Both the position numbers and the translations under genes were made by a program. Positions 34,925 through 43,773 of a stretch of DNA of 61,151 bases are shown piece by piece. Source of the DNA: Planctomycetota bacterium (GTDB lineage Bacteria; Planctomycetota; PLA2; JAEUHO01); contig JANQJW010000013.1 of NCBI GenBank assembly GCA_028281445.1, positions 1 through 61,151 of the forward strand. Direction: 5' to 3'. Numbering within the stretch: position 1 is the stretch's first letter; each line of letters starts with the position of its first letter. The notes beneath the pieces were generated by a model. The model was not told the DNA's origin. It saw nothing but the letters and a program-made list of their open reading frames with translations, and made no database searches.

Positions 34925-35794
34925 TCAGTCGATCTCGTCCCGGAACAGATCGCGCAACCGCCGCACGGTCGAGGGGGCGTGGCCCGCGTAGTGGTTGTTT
35001 ACGTACACGAGCGTGCGGATGCCCTGCTCCATCATCTGGGCGATCAGCTTCGCCCAACGCTCCATGCGCTTGTCGTGAAAGAGGACCTCCTTCTCCCACG
35101 TCTTGGTGAGCTTCTCGATCTCCTTGCGGTCGCCGAGCAGACGGATGTAGGCGTGATCGCCCGTGTTCCAGTCGAGCTTCTCGACCACGTGGTCTCCGTG
35201 CGGCATCCAGGCCTGATCGACGAGCGCAAGGCCCACGCCGTGGCGCCCCAGGACGTCCGTGAGGTCGGGCTTGAGCCACTGCTTGTTGCGGATCTCGACG
35301 ACGTACTTGAAGCGCTCCTTGGGCAGGTCGCGTAGGAAGGGATCAAGGCGCTCGAGGAACGGGCCGTCGGAGGGGAAGGTGGCGCGGTTGAAGTACGGGA
35401 ACTGGATGAGCAGCGTGCTGAGCTTCGGCCCCATGCGGCTCATGACCTCGAGGAACTCGTCGCGATCCTCATAGGTCGCGTCGGGCTGCATGATCTTCGT
35501 CGGATCCGGCTTGTAGGTCTCGCCCGCGTGGATGATCGACTTGGGGAACTTGCACGACAACAAGAACCCGTCGGGCACCTTCGACGCCCAGCCGTCCACG
35601 AGGCGCGCATTGGGGATCGCGTAGTAGGTCGCGTCGACCTCGACGGTGTCGAACTGGGTCGCGTAGTAGTTCAGGAACGCGCCGGGCGCCATGCTCTGCG
35701 GATAGAAGGGCCCGACCCAGTCCTTCCACGAGAAGGACGAGGTGCCGAAGCGCACGAGCGCGTTCGGGTCGTAGAGGTCGATGCTGCCGGACAT
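34925..35794 (-). CDS. DUF72 (YecE-like) protein
   Basis: This 289-residue protein matches the DUF72 family: FGTSSFSWKDWVGPFYP near the N-terminus, YATQFDTVEVDATYYAIP, FLLSCKFPKSIIH, LLIQFPYFNRATFPSDG, YVVEIRNKQWLKPDL and the C-terminal YVYVNNHYAGHAPSTVRRL (numbers of Tyr/Asn as usual). DUF72 proteins have a TIM-barrel-like fold of uncertain activity. No signal peptide is visible. TATGCT lies 9 bases upstream of ATG 35794 and no Shine-Dalgarno is seen, although the large beta-helix gene ends just 25 bases upstream on the same strand. Confidence 0.87.
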   Translation of the reverse strand: MSGSIDLYDPNALVRFGTSSFSWKDWVGPFYPQSMAPGAFLNYYATQFDTVEVDATYYAIPNARLVDGWASKVPDGFLLSCKFPKSIIHAGETYKPDPTKIMQPDATYEDRDEFLEVMSRMGPKLSTLLIQFPYFNRATFPSDGPFLERLDPFLRDLPKERFKYVVEIRNKQWLKPDLTDVLGRHGVGLALVDQAWMPHGDHVVEKLDWNTGDHAYIRLLGDRKEIEKLTKTWEKEVLFHDKRMERWAKLIAQMMEQGIRTLVYVNNHYAGHAPSTVRRLRDLFRDEID

Positions 35795-35803
35795 GGGTCC
35801 GGC

Positions 35804-35809
35804 AGCATA
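35804..35809 (-). promoter_or_regulatory. Putative -10 box (TATGCT) for the DUF72 gene
   Basis: On the minus strand TATGCT ends 9 bases before ATG 35794, inside the 25-base gap after the beta-helix gene. It has no AGGA and there is no Shine-Dalgarno, suggesting an own, near-leaderless transcript. Confidence 0.35.
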
Positions 35810-35819
35810 CTGCGTTCGT

Positions 35820-38171
35820 TTACGGAGGCGAGACGTTGACGTTCGGTGCGTTGGTGAACGCGAGGTTCAGCACGGCAGCCGAGAACTCGATGATGCCCGT
35901 GAGGTCGCCGCCGAGCTGGAAGATCGTGAGATCTTCGAAGCGCAGATCGCCGGCACACTCCTCGAACCAGAGCGACGTCTCCACGACCCGGTCCTGGTCC
36001 AAGGCGCCCTGGCCGAAGCGCGTGTTGCCCGTGGCCTGGGTCTCCTGGATGCCGTCGCCGGGATTGGCGTTGGCGTCGAACGTGACGTACTGGAACTTCG
36101 CGCCGCCGGCGATGCCGTTGCCGATCACGTAGTTGTTGTCCATCGACGTGATGTAGGTCTCGCGCTGGTCGTTGCCGCGTACCCACACGGTCTCGTGGAT
36201 CTGCGCGAGGCCGTCTTGCGGGGGCACCATGGTGCGCTCGAAGGTGTTGTCGTCCATCTCGAGAATCATGCAGCCGCCTGGTTGCCCGAAGGACGGCCCG
36301 AGGCCCACGGCCTGCCACGGCGAGCGGATGAGGCAGTTGCGGATCGTGGCGATGATCTTGTCGCCCGTGAACAGCGGCAACAGCGTGATGCCGATGTCGC
36401 TGTCCTGCTCGTTGGTGCGGTTCACGGCGGTATTGGTGATGGAGCACGAGCAGGTGCCGGTGCCTTGGAGCGACTGGATGATGCCCCAGTCGGCGCCGAA
36501 GCCCGGCGCGCCCACGCCGTCGATCTCGCACTGATCCACCACGAGGTTGCAGTCCTGCGCCTCGATGCCGACGTTGTCCGGGTCGTCGATGAGCGTCTCG
36601 AACACGCCCAGGGTCGCGCCGCCGTTGAGTGCGGTGGATGCGACCTCCGTGAGCTGGAAGGGGCCGGACATCTCGATGCCCTTCCAGAGCGAGTCGATGA
36701 TCTCGACGCGCGGGAAGCCCGGCACGCTCGGATCGCCGACCTGGATCGTGCCAGCCTGGATCGAGTCCAGCCGGATGCCCGCCCCGGCCGAGTCCATGAT
36801 GCGTACGAAGTCGATGAGCGTGGGGCCCGAGACCTCGAAGCCGTAGATGCCGGTGCCGTAGAGCGCCGAGCTCTCGACGGGCTGGGCGATGTCGATGCCG
36901 CGGATCACGTTCTCGTCCGCCAGCGTGATCACAGGCAGGAACTGGCTCTGCGACTCGCCGCCCGAGAACGCCATGAGGGTGTTCGTGAGCGTCGGGTTGG
37001 GTTCGGGGCCCGTGCCGGGCGGCACGATCTGGGTGTCGTTGACGAACAGTCCCCAGCCCTCGCCGAAGAGCTGCTGGCGGTCGCGCAGGCGGATGCCACC
37101 GTCGTAGATCGGGAAGATCAAGTTCTCGTAGATGAAGATGCAGTCGCCTTCTTCAGGGGCGTTGTCCGGGTTCGTCGGAATCGGATCCACCGGCGGGAAG
37201 TTGCTGAAGTCGTTGGGGTCGCCGGCGGGCGGCGCGTTCTGGGCGAAGTTGAACGCCTCCAGCGAGTCGAACGGATCGGAGAAACGGCCCGTGCCGTTGA
37301 ATGTCTCGCTCGAGGAGTTCGTGTCGCGAATGAACCAGACGACCTTCTCGACGGTGATCGAGACGAACGCGCGGCTCGGGTCCGGACGACCCGCTTCCTG
37401 CACCCAGTAGTAGAAGCCGTCCTGGCCCTCGTAGCCGAGCGGCGGCTCGTAGACATAGCTGCCGTCGGCCTGGATCGTCACCGTGCCGCGCTCGCCGCTC
37501 GCGGGCGTTGCGGTTGTCATTCGCTGCGCGCCCGGTGTCGCGTCGTCCTCGAAGCCGACCGGAGGCGTCGCGACCGAGAGGTTGTTGAAGAGCAACGCGC
37601 GGGAGGCCGCGCCGAGCCAGCCGCGGCGCTCCGTGGTGCTGGAGCTCTCGTCGTCGCCGCAGAACGAGTTGATGTCGTTGAGGAGGACGCCGGGGGCAGC
37701 CGCGTTGTAGGTCACGTTGCCCGTCACGGTGCCCGCGTTGTCGTCGACGCCGAAGGGCCCGACGAGCGTGCCGCCGAGTTGGATCGTCTCGGGGGGCGAG
37801 ATGCCGAAGTTCGTGCCCGGCAGGATGACCGTGAGCGTGAGCTCCGCGGCACCCTGGATCTGCGGGATGAGGGCTTCGACGAGGGAGTCGCTGACCGCAA
37901 GGCCCTCGACCTGCGTACTCGCCTGCCCGTTGAACGGTGTGCCCTGGAGCGCGGTGAACTCCACGATCACCTCGTTGCCGTGCTCGCTGAGGAAGCCGGC
38001 ACCGGAGATCTGCAGAATCTCCCCGCCGGCACCGCACAGCACGAGCTGGCCGGCTTGCAGACCGTCGACCGTCACCTGGCCCTGACCCAGGGTGAACTGG
38101 TTCCCGCAGCCCGAAACGAACACTACGGCCACCAAGAGCGCCGCCACCGGCGCGATCCACTTGCGCGTCAT
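35820..38171 (-). CDS. Large beta-helix surface lipoprotein, paralogue 1
   Basis: The 783-residue protein has a lipoprotein signal (VAALLVAVVFVSGC). Residues about 25-130 form an IPT/TIG-like beta domain (GEILQISGAGFLSEHGNEVI). Next comes a tandem-95/VCBS-like cadherin-type unit with GVLLNDINSFCGDDE and GYEGQDGFYYWVQE, and then a long right-handed beta-helix region with GDCIFIYENLI and GGIRLRDRQQLFGEG. It is likely exposed on the cell surface; ligand or substrate unknown. The neighbour at 38288-40609 is a paralogue, nearly identical over the first 260 residues. ATG 38171 is preceded by GAGGTG; an in-frame GTG at 38177 is less likely. Confidence 0.82.
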   Translation of the reverse strand: MTRKWIAPVAALLVAVVFVSGCGNQFTLGQGQVTVDGLQAGQLVLCGAGGEILQISGAGFLSEHGNEVIVEFTALQGTPFNGQASTQVEGLAVSDSLVEALIPQIQGAAELTLTVILPGTNFGISPPETIQLGGTLVGPFGVDDNAGTVTGNVTYNAAAPGVLLNDINSFCGDDESSSTTERRGWLGAASRALLFNNLSVATPPVGFEDDATPGAQRMTTATPASGERGTVTIQADGSYVYEPPLGYEGQDGFYYWVQEAGRPDPSRAFVSITVEKVVWFIRDTNSSSETFNGTGRFSDPFDSLEAFNFAQNAPPAGDPNDFSNFPPVDPIPTNPDNAPEEGDCIFIYENLIFPIYDGGIRLRDRQQLFGEGWGLFVNDTQIVPPGTGPEPNPTLTNTLMAFSGGESQSQFLPVITLADENVIRGIDIAQPVESSALYGTGIYGFEVSGPTLIDFVRIMDSAGAGIRLDSIQAGTIQVGDPSVPGFPRVEIIDSLWKGIEMSGPFQLTEVASTALNGGATLGVFETLIDDPDNVGIEAQDCNLVVDQCEIDGVGAPGFGADWGIIQSLQGTGTCSCSITNTAVNRTNEQDSDIGITLLPLFTGDKIIATIRNCLIRSPWQAVGLGPSFGQPGGCMILEMDDNTFERTMVPPQDGLAQIHETVWVRGNDQRETYITSMDNNYVIGNGIAGGAKFQYVTFDANANPGDGIQETQATGNTRFGQGALDQDRVVETSLWFEECAGDLRFEDLTIFQLGGDLTGIIEFSAAVLNLAFTNAPNVNVSPP

Positions 38172-38269
38172 ACCCACCTCACAGACCCCGGGCCTCCGCC
38201 CGAGAGAGGGCGAGTCTAACTATGCGAAGCCTGCAAGGGCAGGGGGCAGGGGCCTAACGGCGACCGAAA

Positions 38270-38286
38270 CGCCTCACCCGGAGACG
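38270..38286 (-). terminator. Possible weak terminator after beta-helix paralogue 2
   Basis: On the minus strand CGTCTC pairs with GAGGCG (one G-T pair) around a 5-base loop and is followed by TTTCGG. It begins directly after the stop codon at 38288. A very similar hairpin follows the BBP7 gene at 40726-40744. Confidence 0.35.
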
Positions 38287-38287
38287 C

Positions 38288-40609
38288 CTAGGGCTGGTGG
38301 TCGATGGTGAAGGTACCCGTGTTGACGGTCAGCGTGCCCGTGTTGAGGATCCCGGACGGGTCGCCGCCCACCTGGTAGATGTCCAGTTGGGTGTAGGTGA
38401 GCTCGCCGGTGCAGTTGAAGAACCGCAGCGCCGTGCCTTCGATCCGCTGGACCGTTGCCACGCCGGTGCCGATGCGCGACGTCCCGCCCGGCACCGCCTG
38501 GATGCCCATCGTCGCCGGGTCCGCATCGAACGTGCAGCTCGAGAAGAACATGCCTTCCGACAGCCCATTGCCCGTGATGAAGAGGTCTTCCAACGACGTT
38601 ACCGTCGTGCCGGAGCCGAAGAGGTTCACGGTCGGGATGTCCAGTGCCGTCGTCTTGGAGTGGAAGTCGTTGTGATGAACGGCGATCTCGAGCGTCGGTC
38701 CGGTGAAGTCGGGGCCGCCCCATAGGAACGTGTCTTCCGAGAGGCCGGAGGTGAACCCGATGTCCGCCTGGATGTTGCCGGCTCCGCCGATCTGGATTCC
38801 GCGGAAGATCGGCTGGCCTGTCAAGACCTCCAGACCGATGTTGCTGTTCTCCACGAACAGCGTGCAGAGCTGACCGAACTGGTTGTTGTTGTAGTCGATG
38901 CCGACATCCGCGCCCTCGATCATGACGAACTGCACGTTCAGGTTCACGTCATTGGCCTCGATGCCGTTGTTGCTCGAGTCGAAGATGTCCGTCGTGTGGA
39001 CGTTGACCGTCAGGCCGTTGACGGCGGCCTGTGCCGGTCCTTGGAGGAGAGCCTCTTCGGCGAAGAACTCGTCGTTGATCTTGATGCCGTTGTCGCCCGA
39101 GTTCTCGATCGACACGTGCGGGAAGGGCCCGCCTTCGTTGGGGTCGCCGATCTGGTAGATGCCGCCGATGACGGGTGTTGCTGGCCCCTGCAGGTCGACC
39201 GCCGTCTGGCTGATGCCCTGCAGGTGGATCCCGTTCCTGTCCATGTTGCGGATGTTGACGCGGTGGATGAACGTCGGGCCGGACACGTCGAACCCGAAGA
39301 TGCCGTCGCCGGCGGGGGACTGACTCTCGCCCTCCGTCAGGAGCGGCTGATCGATGTCGATGCCGAGCACGTCATTCTCGTTGCCGAGCGTCACGACCGG
39401 CAGCGGACCGAACACGCCGGACAGAGGGATCGTGTTCGTGAGAACCGGATTCGGATTCGGGTTCGTACCGGGCGGAACGATCTGCACGTTGTTGAGGAAC
39501 AAGCCTACGCCCTCGCCGATGAGCTTCTGCTGATCGCGGAGGCGAATGCCGCCCTCGTACTGATCGGTGATCACGTTGTCGTAGATGAAGATGCAGTCGC
39601 CTTCCTGCGGCGCGTTGTCCGGGTTCGGCGAGATGGCGGGCGTTGGCGGGAAGGCGAACGGCTCCGTCGGAAGCACCGCCTGTGCGTTGTTGAATGAGAA
39701 CAGCGAGTCGAACGGGTCCGAGAAGCGGCCCGTGCCCACGAACGCGATGCTCTCGTTCGCCGCGGTGTCGCGAATGAACCAGACGACCTTGTCGACATTG
39801 ATCGAGACGAACGCGCGGCTCGGGTCGGGGCGACCGGCCTCCTGCACCCAGTAGAAGAACCCGTCGGGGCCCTCGTAGCCGAGCGGGGGCTCGTAGACCC
39901 AGCTGCCGTCGGACTGGATCGTCACGGTGCCGCGCTCGCCGCTGCCGGGCATCGCCGTCGTCATCTTCTCGACGCCGGGGGTCGCGTCGTCCTCGAAGCC
40001 CACGGGCGGCGTGGCGACCGAGAGGTTGTTGAACAGCAACGCGCGCGAGGCCGCGCCCAGCCAGCCGCGGGCCGTCTGCGACGTCTCGCTCTCGTCGTCA
40101 CCGCAGAACGAGTTGATGTCGTTGAGCAGCACGCCGGGAGCCGCGGCGTTGTACGTCACGTTGCCGGTCACCGTGCCGGCGTTGTCGTCGACGCCGAACG
40201 GGCCGACCAACGTGCCGCCGAGCTGGATCGTCTCGGGCGGCGAGACGCCGAAGTTGCTGCCCGGCAGGATGACCGTGAGCGTCAGCTCGGCCGCGCCCTG
40301 GATCTGGGGGATGAGCGCCTCGACAAGGCTGTCGCTGATCGCGATGCCCTCCACCTGCGTGCTGGCTTCGCCGTTGAAGGGCGTGCCCTGCAGCGCGGTG
40401 AACTCGACGATGATCTCGTCGCCGTGCTCGCTGAGGAAACCCGAGCCGGAGATCTGCAGGATCTCACCCCCGGCGCCGCAGAGCGTGAGCTGCCCTGCCT
40501 GGAGGCCGTCGACGGTCACGATGCCCTGACCCGCCGTGAAGCCGCCACAGCTCGAGAGAACGAGAGCCATCACCAACGCCACCACGGGCGCGAATCCAAT
40601 GCGCTTCAT
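38288..40609 (-). CDS. Large beta-helix surface lipoprotein, paralogue 2
   Basis: The 773-residue protein carries the signal VVALVMALVLSSCGG with lipobox LSSC. Its first 260 residues repeat those of the 35820-38171 protein with only about one change in ten (GEILQISGSGFLSEHGDEII; GVLLNDINSFCGDDE). The following beta-helix region (GDCIFIYDNVITDQYEGG, GGIRLRDQQKLIGEG) keeps the fold but diverges increasingly toward the C-terminus. The 5' untranslated regions also share TGTGAGGTG. It is probably upstream in the same transcription direction as its paralogue, with a 116-base gap. Adhesion or surface enzymatic roles are possible but not shown. Confidence 0.82.
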   Translation of the reverse strand: MKRIGFAPVVALVMALVLSSCGGFTAGQGIVTVDGLQAGQLTLCGAGGEILQISGSGFLSEHGDEIIVEFTALQGTPFNGEASTQVEGIAISDSLVEALIPQIQGAAELTLTVILPGSNFGVSPPETIQLGGTLVGPFGVDDNAGTVTGNVTYNAAAPGVLLNDINSFCGDDESETSQTARGWLGAASRALLFNNLSVATPPVGFEDDATPGVEKMTTAMPGSGERGTVTIQSDGSWVYEPPLGYEGPDGFFYWVQEAGRPDPSRAFVSINVDKVVWFIRDTAANESIAFVGTGRFSDPFDSLFSFNNAQAVLPTEPFAFPPTPAISPNPDNAPQEGDCIFIYDNVITDQYEGGIRLRDQQKLIGEGVGLFLNNVQIVPPGTNPNPNPVLTNTIPLSGVFGPLPVVTLGNENDVLGIDIDQPLLTEGESQSPAGDGIFGFDVSGPTFIHRVNIRNMDRNGIHLQGISQTAVDLQGPATPVIGGIYQIGDPNEGGPFPHVSIENSGDNGIKINDEFFAEEALLQGPAQAAVNGLTVNVHTTDIFDSSNNGIEANDVNLNVQFVMIEGADVGIDYNNNQFGQLCTLFVENSNIGLEVLTGQPIFRGIQIGGAGNIQADIGFTSGLSEDTFLWGGPDFTGPTLEIAVHHNDFHSKTTALDIPTVNLFGSGTTVTSLEDLFITGNGLSEGMFFSSCTFDADPATMGIQAVPGGTSRIGTGVATVQRIEGTALRFFNCTGELTYTQLDIYQVGGDPSGILNTGTLTVNTGTFTIDHQP

Positions 40610-40725
40610 GAGTATCCCTTCACCTCACAACTCCGGGGTCGAGCGCCGGAGTGACAGAGAATCGTAGCGAATCCACTCCCAGGTGCAGAGCGAGCCGCCT
40701 GAATCGCCCCGTGGAGACGCCCAAA

Positions 40726-40744
40726 GCGCCTCAGAACGAGACGC
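40726..40744 (-). terminator. Possible weak terminator after the BBP7 gene
   Basis: On the minus strand GCGTCTC pairs with GAGGCGC (one G-T pair) around GTTCT and is followed by TTTGGG. It starts 12 bases after the stop codon at 40757 and resembles the hairpin at 38270-38286. Confidence 0.35.
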
Positions 40745-40756
40745 CGACGACGCCGA

Positions 40757-42025
40757 CTAGATGTCTACGCGGACGCCCGCCCACACGGAGTGGATCAGGA
40801 CACTCTCGGTGTTCGTGCCCGCCTGGACCGACCCCGTCATGGCCTGCGAGAAGTCCAGCGTCTCGCCTGCGCGGGACACGTTGCCCAGCCAGAGCATCGT
40901 GTACGCCGCGGTCAGCCCGATGCGGCGCGTGAGGCGGAAGAGGATGGACGCCTCCGCTTCCACGCCGTATCCGAAATTCGAGGTCTCCCGCTGCGAGTCC
41001 GTGGTCGCGCCCCCGGTCACGATCGCCGTGTCGCGCTCGCGCACGTCGTTCTGCATGTGGCCGAGCAGGCCCTTCACGCTGACACCCGCTTCGAACTTGC
41101 GCCGTACCCACGCGGCGGAGCCGCCGAGTTGCGCGCCAATGAACGTGTTCTTGGCCGTGTTGCTCAGGAACGACCCGGCGGCGAGCCCGGTCCAGTTGCT
41201 CGCCTGCACGATCTCGCGGTACTGGAGGTAGCGCACGCCGGCGATGCCTTCGAAGCGCCAGCTGTTCCGGCACTGGAGCTGGCGCCACCAGTTGACCTCG
41301 CCGTTCCACAGGCTCGACTCGGTGCTGATGTCGGTGCTCGCGGGCGGGGAGAGCATGGTTGCGGCGCCCGGCGTCGCGCTGAACCCGAACTGACGTCGGA
41401 GTTGGCGCCCCGCAGCCGTCGCCTTGCCGCTGTACCCACCGCGACCCTCGAGTCGGTCGCGGGCGTTCCAGCGGTACCCGATGGTCAGGCGTCCGCCGAT
41501 GGCGGTGTCGAGCGCACTCTCACCCCAGTTGAACGTCGCCGTGCCGGCAGGCGGCGTCAGACCCATGATCCCCGTGTGCTCGGGGAACCACGTGAAGCCT
41601 GCTTCGGCCGTGACGTCCCATCCGCGCGGGCGGCAGCACGGATCGGGGCAGCAGGGTTGCGGGCAACATGTCCCGCAGCAACCCGACGCATTGCGTGTGA
41701 GGATCGGCGGCGGCGCACTGCCGGGAGCATTGACCGGCGCGGCGTTCGTCACATCCTCGAGCACGATCTGGTCGCGCACCGGCGCGCGGTCGACCTTGTA
41801 GGAGAAGCCCGGTGTGACGCCCCTTGCATCACCGAGTTCGAGGACGCTCACGTCCCTTGCCGGCGGGGCTGCGGGCGGCGCCGGGACGTCCTCCAGCGCG
41901 ACGGGCGGAGCCGGAGCCGGCGGGAAGCCGAGCTTGTCTTCGGCGAGTGCGGCCGGCGCGAACACAGCGGCGGCGAGAAGGACAGCGAAGAGGCGCATAG
42001 CGCCCACGGTGGTGCAGTGGTTCAT
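40757..42025 (-). CDS. BBP7 family outer-membrane beta-barrel protein
   Basis: From ATG 42025 this is 422 residues with a signal peptide (MRLFAVLLAAAVFAPAALAED after a short N-terminal extension), a Pro-rich linker, a cysteine cluster CCGTCCPQPCCPDPCC, and a beta-barrel: WDVTAEAGFTWFPEH, GGRLTIGYRWNARDRLEG, GEVNWWRQLQCRN, WRFEGIAGVRYLQYREIVQ, NTFIGAQLGGSAAWVRR and the ending AAYTMLWLGNVSRAGETLD. This matches the BBP7 barrel family, abundant in Planctomycetota. Shine-Dalgarno GGGAG lies 7 bases before ATG 42025; ATG 41998, at the signal peptide proper, is the alternative. The Cys cluster may cross-link in the envelope. Confidence 0.82.
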   Translation of the reverse strand: MNHCTTVGAMRLFAVLLAAAVFAPAALAEDKLGFPPAPAPPVALEDVPAPPAAPPARDVSVLELGDARGVTPGFSYKVDRAPVRDQIVLEDVTNAAPVNAPGSAPPPILTRNASGCCGTCCPQPCCPDPCCRPRGWDVTAEAGFTWFPEHTGIMGLTPPAGTATFNWGESALDTAIGGRLTIGYRWNARDRLEGRGGYSGKATAAGRQLRRQFGFSATPGAATMLSPPASTDISTESSLWNGEVNWWRQLQCRNSWRFEGIAGVRYLQYREIVQASNWTGLAAGSFLSNTAKNTFIGAQLGGSAAWVRRKFEAGVSVKGLLGHMQNDVRERDTAIVTGGATTDSQRETSNFGYGVEAEASILFRLTRRIGLTAAYTMLWLGNVSRAGETLDFSQAMTGSVQAGTNTESVLIHSVWAGVRVDI

Positions 42026-42120
42026 TCCCAACTCCCAGCCCTTGAAGTCGCCGCGGATTCTATCCGGTGGGGGGCTCGGGGACACCGTTCACCTTGCGGC
42101 CGGGCCAGACAAACCAAGAA

Positions 42121-42144
42121 CGGCCCCGCCCGAAGGCGGGGCCG
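42121..42144 (-). terminator. Rho-independent terminator after the His/Tyr-rich gene
   Basis: CGGCCCCGCC (42121-42130) and GGCGGGGCCG (42135-42144) form a perfect 10-bp stem with loop CGAA. On the minus strand TTCTTGGTTT follows. It starts 31 bases after the final stop (42176) of the interrupted gene, showing that the transcription unit is expected to include the part after the internal TGA. Confidence 0.82.
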
Positions 42145-42175
42145 CAGCCGGATTTGGGACCATCAGACCTGCCTG

Positions 42176-42571
42176 TCAGCGCCGGCGGCCGATGTGGCGG
42201 TGGATGCCGTGATGGTGGTGGCCGCGGTGGTAGCGGCGGTGGTGATACCCATGGTGATGGTGGCCGCGGTGGTAGCGGCGGTAGTGGTAGCCATGGTGAT
42301 GGCGGTGGTACCGGGGACCGCCGTAGTAGCCGTAGCCGAACCCGACGCGCGCGCGTGGGTAGTAGTACGGTCGGTGGTAGTGCCGGACGACGTACGGGCG
42401 GTACGCACGGTACCGCCGGGGCGCGCCTCAGCCGAAGCTCACAGCGACGCCGCCGTGGAGCAGCGGTGTCGCCAGTGCGCCCTTGGGCGCTGCGTGGGCA
42501 TCCGGCGCGAGTGCGAGCGCCAGGGCGGCGAGGCCGCCGAGAGAGAAGAGCGAGATCCAGGTCTTGCGCAT
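42176..42571 (-). pseudogene. His/Tyr/Arg-rich secreted protein interrupted by an in-frame TGA (42428-42430)
   Basis: From ATG 42571 (AAGGA upstream) the frame reads a signal peptide (WISLFSLGGLAALALALAPDAHAA) and stops at TGA 42428 after 47 residues. The same frame then continues for 83 more codons to TGA 42176 with coding-like sequence: GAPRRYRAYRPYVVRHYHRP, YYYPRARVGFGYGYYGGP, then repeated units YHRGHHHHGYHHRRYHRGHH. No start codon lies in this second part. The frame has the codon usage of a gene, and a terminator follows its end. One base change (TGG to TGA) would explain the break; alternatives are sequencing error or stop-codon readthrough. A perfect hairpin (42397-42417) lies 10 bases after the TGA. 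Confidence 0.7.
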
Positions 42572-42759
42572 GTAGGTCCTTGTCTTCCGCATCTGCGTTG
42601 TTGCGCGCGGAGTGAAGGACCCAGCAGGCTGCCGGCCGACTGCCGGGATCCGGTTGAAGGAGAGAGCGTAGCACTGCCATGCGGCTCCGCCGGGCAATCC
42701 GTGCGAAGTGTTGCCCTTCCATCACGAGATCCGGAAGATGCCTGTTGGAGGTGTTTCCG

Positions 42760-43773
42760 ATGTTGATTGCCAGGCTTCAACGGTCCTTCCTGCTCGTCGT
42801 CTTGTTGGCGTTTCCTGCCGGGCCCGTGTGGGGCGGAGACGACGAGGCCAAGCGCGATGAGCACGCCCGGACGGAGCGGATCCTGCGTGGACTCCACCAG
42901 GGGATCGAGTCCCTCGAGGCGCTTGGTGGACACCCTCGCACCCTTGCGAACCTCAAGGAGATCGCCGCCGGCCTGCGGCATCGCCTCGAAGACACGCAGG
43001 CTGCCGCGCGCAAGAAGCAAGACCGCGGGCGGAGCGAACGGCAGGTTGCCGAGCAGCAGCTCGAGCTCCTGCTCTTCGGCCACCGCGTGCTCGTCGAGGC
43101 CAAGGGCGGCGACTGCTCCGGTGTGCTGGAGCACGCCGCGCACGCGTTGAAGCTGCGCCTGAAGGGCCGTCGTGACGACGAGGCGCGCGAGGTCTACGAG
43201 ACGGCACCCAAGGGTTCGCTCGTCGCCCGCTGCCTGCGCCACGCCGCCGAGATCCTCGCCGACAAGGGCGAGAAGAAGCAGGCGGGCTGGCTCGAGGCGT
43301 TGGCAACGACGTGGAACCGCGAGCACGGTCGCAAGGCCGAACGCGAAGACGACCCCAAGCGCATGGGGCGGCACGTCGAGATCATGGGGCTTGCGAAGCG
43401 CGCGTTGACGGAAGCGGACAAGGAGCGCCTCGTCGGCCTCATCGAGCTGGCCATGCATTGGCGCGAGCTGTGGCTCGAAGGCGACCGCGGGGAGAAGATG
43501 GAGCGCATCCGGCGGGAGGCGCCCAAGGGCGCCAGCCTGGCGGAGCTGCTGATGTACGCCGCGAAGCTATGGCGTGGTTTCGAGAACGCCGAGCGCGCCG
43601 GAGCGCTGGAGGAGCTGGCCCAGCACTTCCTCCAGGAGGCCAGGAAGCGCGAGCGGGCCGAGGCGCGCGAACCGCGGAATCGCGAACAGGACCTACGCGA
43701 GATCTACGAGCGCCTCGAAGACCTGCACCGCCGTCTCGAGGAGCTGCACGAACGGATTCGCGCGATCAGGTAG
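42760..43773 (+). CDS. Exported coiled-coil protein of unknown function
   Basis: This 337-residue protein has a signal peptide (LQRSFLLVVLLAFPAGPVWG) and is otherwise almost entirely charged and helical. Segments such as EARKRERAEAREPRNREQ and LREIYERLEDLHRRLEELHE form clear coiled coils; internal units ETAPKGSLVARCLRHAAEILAD and REAPKGASLAELLMYAAKLW are related to each other, so it contains at least two repeats. Shine-Dalgarno GGAGG (42747-42751) precedes ATG 42760. Its TAG stop is part of the GTAGGGGCGACC repeat that follows. Function unknown. Confidence 0.7.
   Translation: MLIARLQRSFLLVVLLAFPAGPVWGGDDEAKRDEHARTERILRGLHQGIESLEALGGHPRTLANLKEIAAGLRHRLEDTQAAARKKQDRGRSERQVAEQQLELLLFGHRVLVEAKGGDCSGVLEHAAHALKLRLKGRRDDEAREVYETAPKGSLVARCLRHAAEILADKGEKKQAGWLEALATTWNREHGRKAEREDDPKRMGRHVEIMGLAKRALTEADKERLVGLIELAMHWRELWLEGDRGEKMERIRREAPKGASLAELLMYAAKLWRGFENAERAGALEELAQHFLQEARKRERAEAREPRNREQDLREIYERLEDLHRRLEELHERIRAIR

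Noticed and set aside
35781..38219. A plus-strand open frame of 812 codons
   Set aside because: It is antisense to the beta-helix lipoprotein and has low-complexity Arg/Asp/Val-rich sequence; the minus-strand gene has the lipobox, domains and ribosome-binding site.
42397..42430. Reading the internal TGA as selenocysteine
   Set aside because: The hairpin position would allow it, but the local sequence matches no selenoprotein family and codon self-complementarity can create the hairpin, so I keep it only as a hypothesis within the pseudogene finding.
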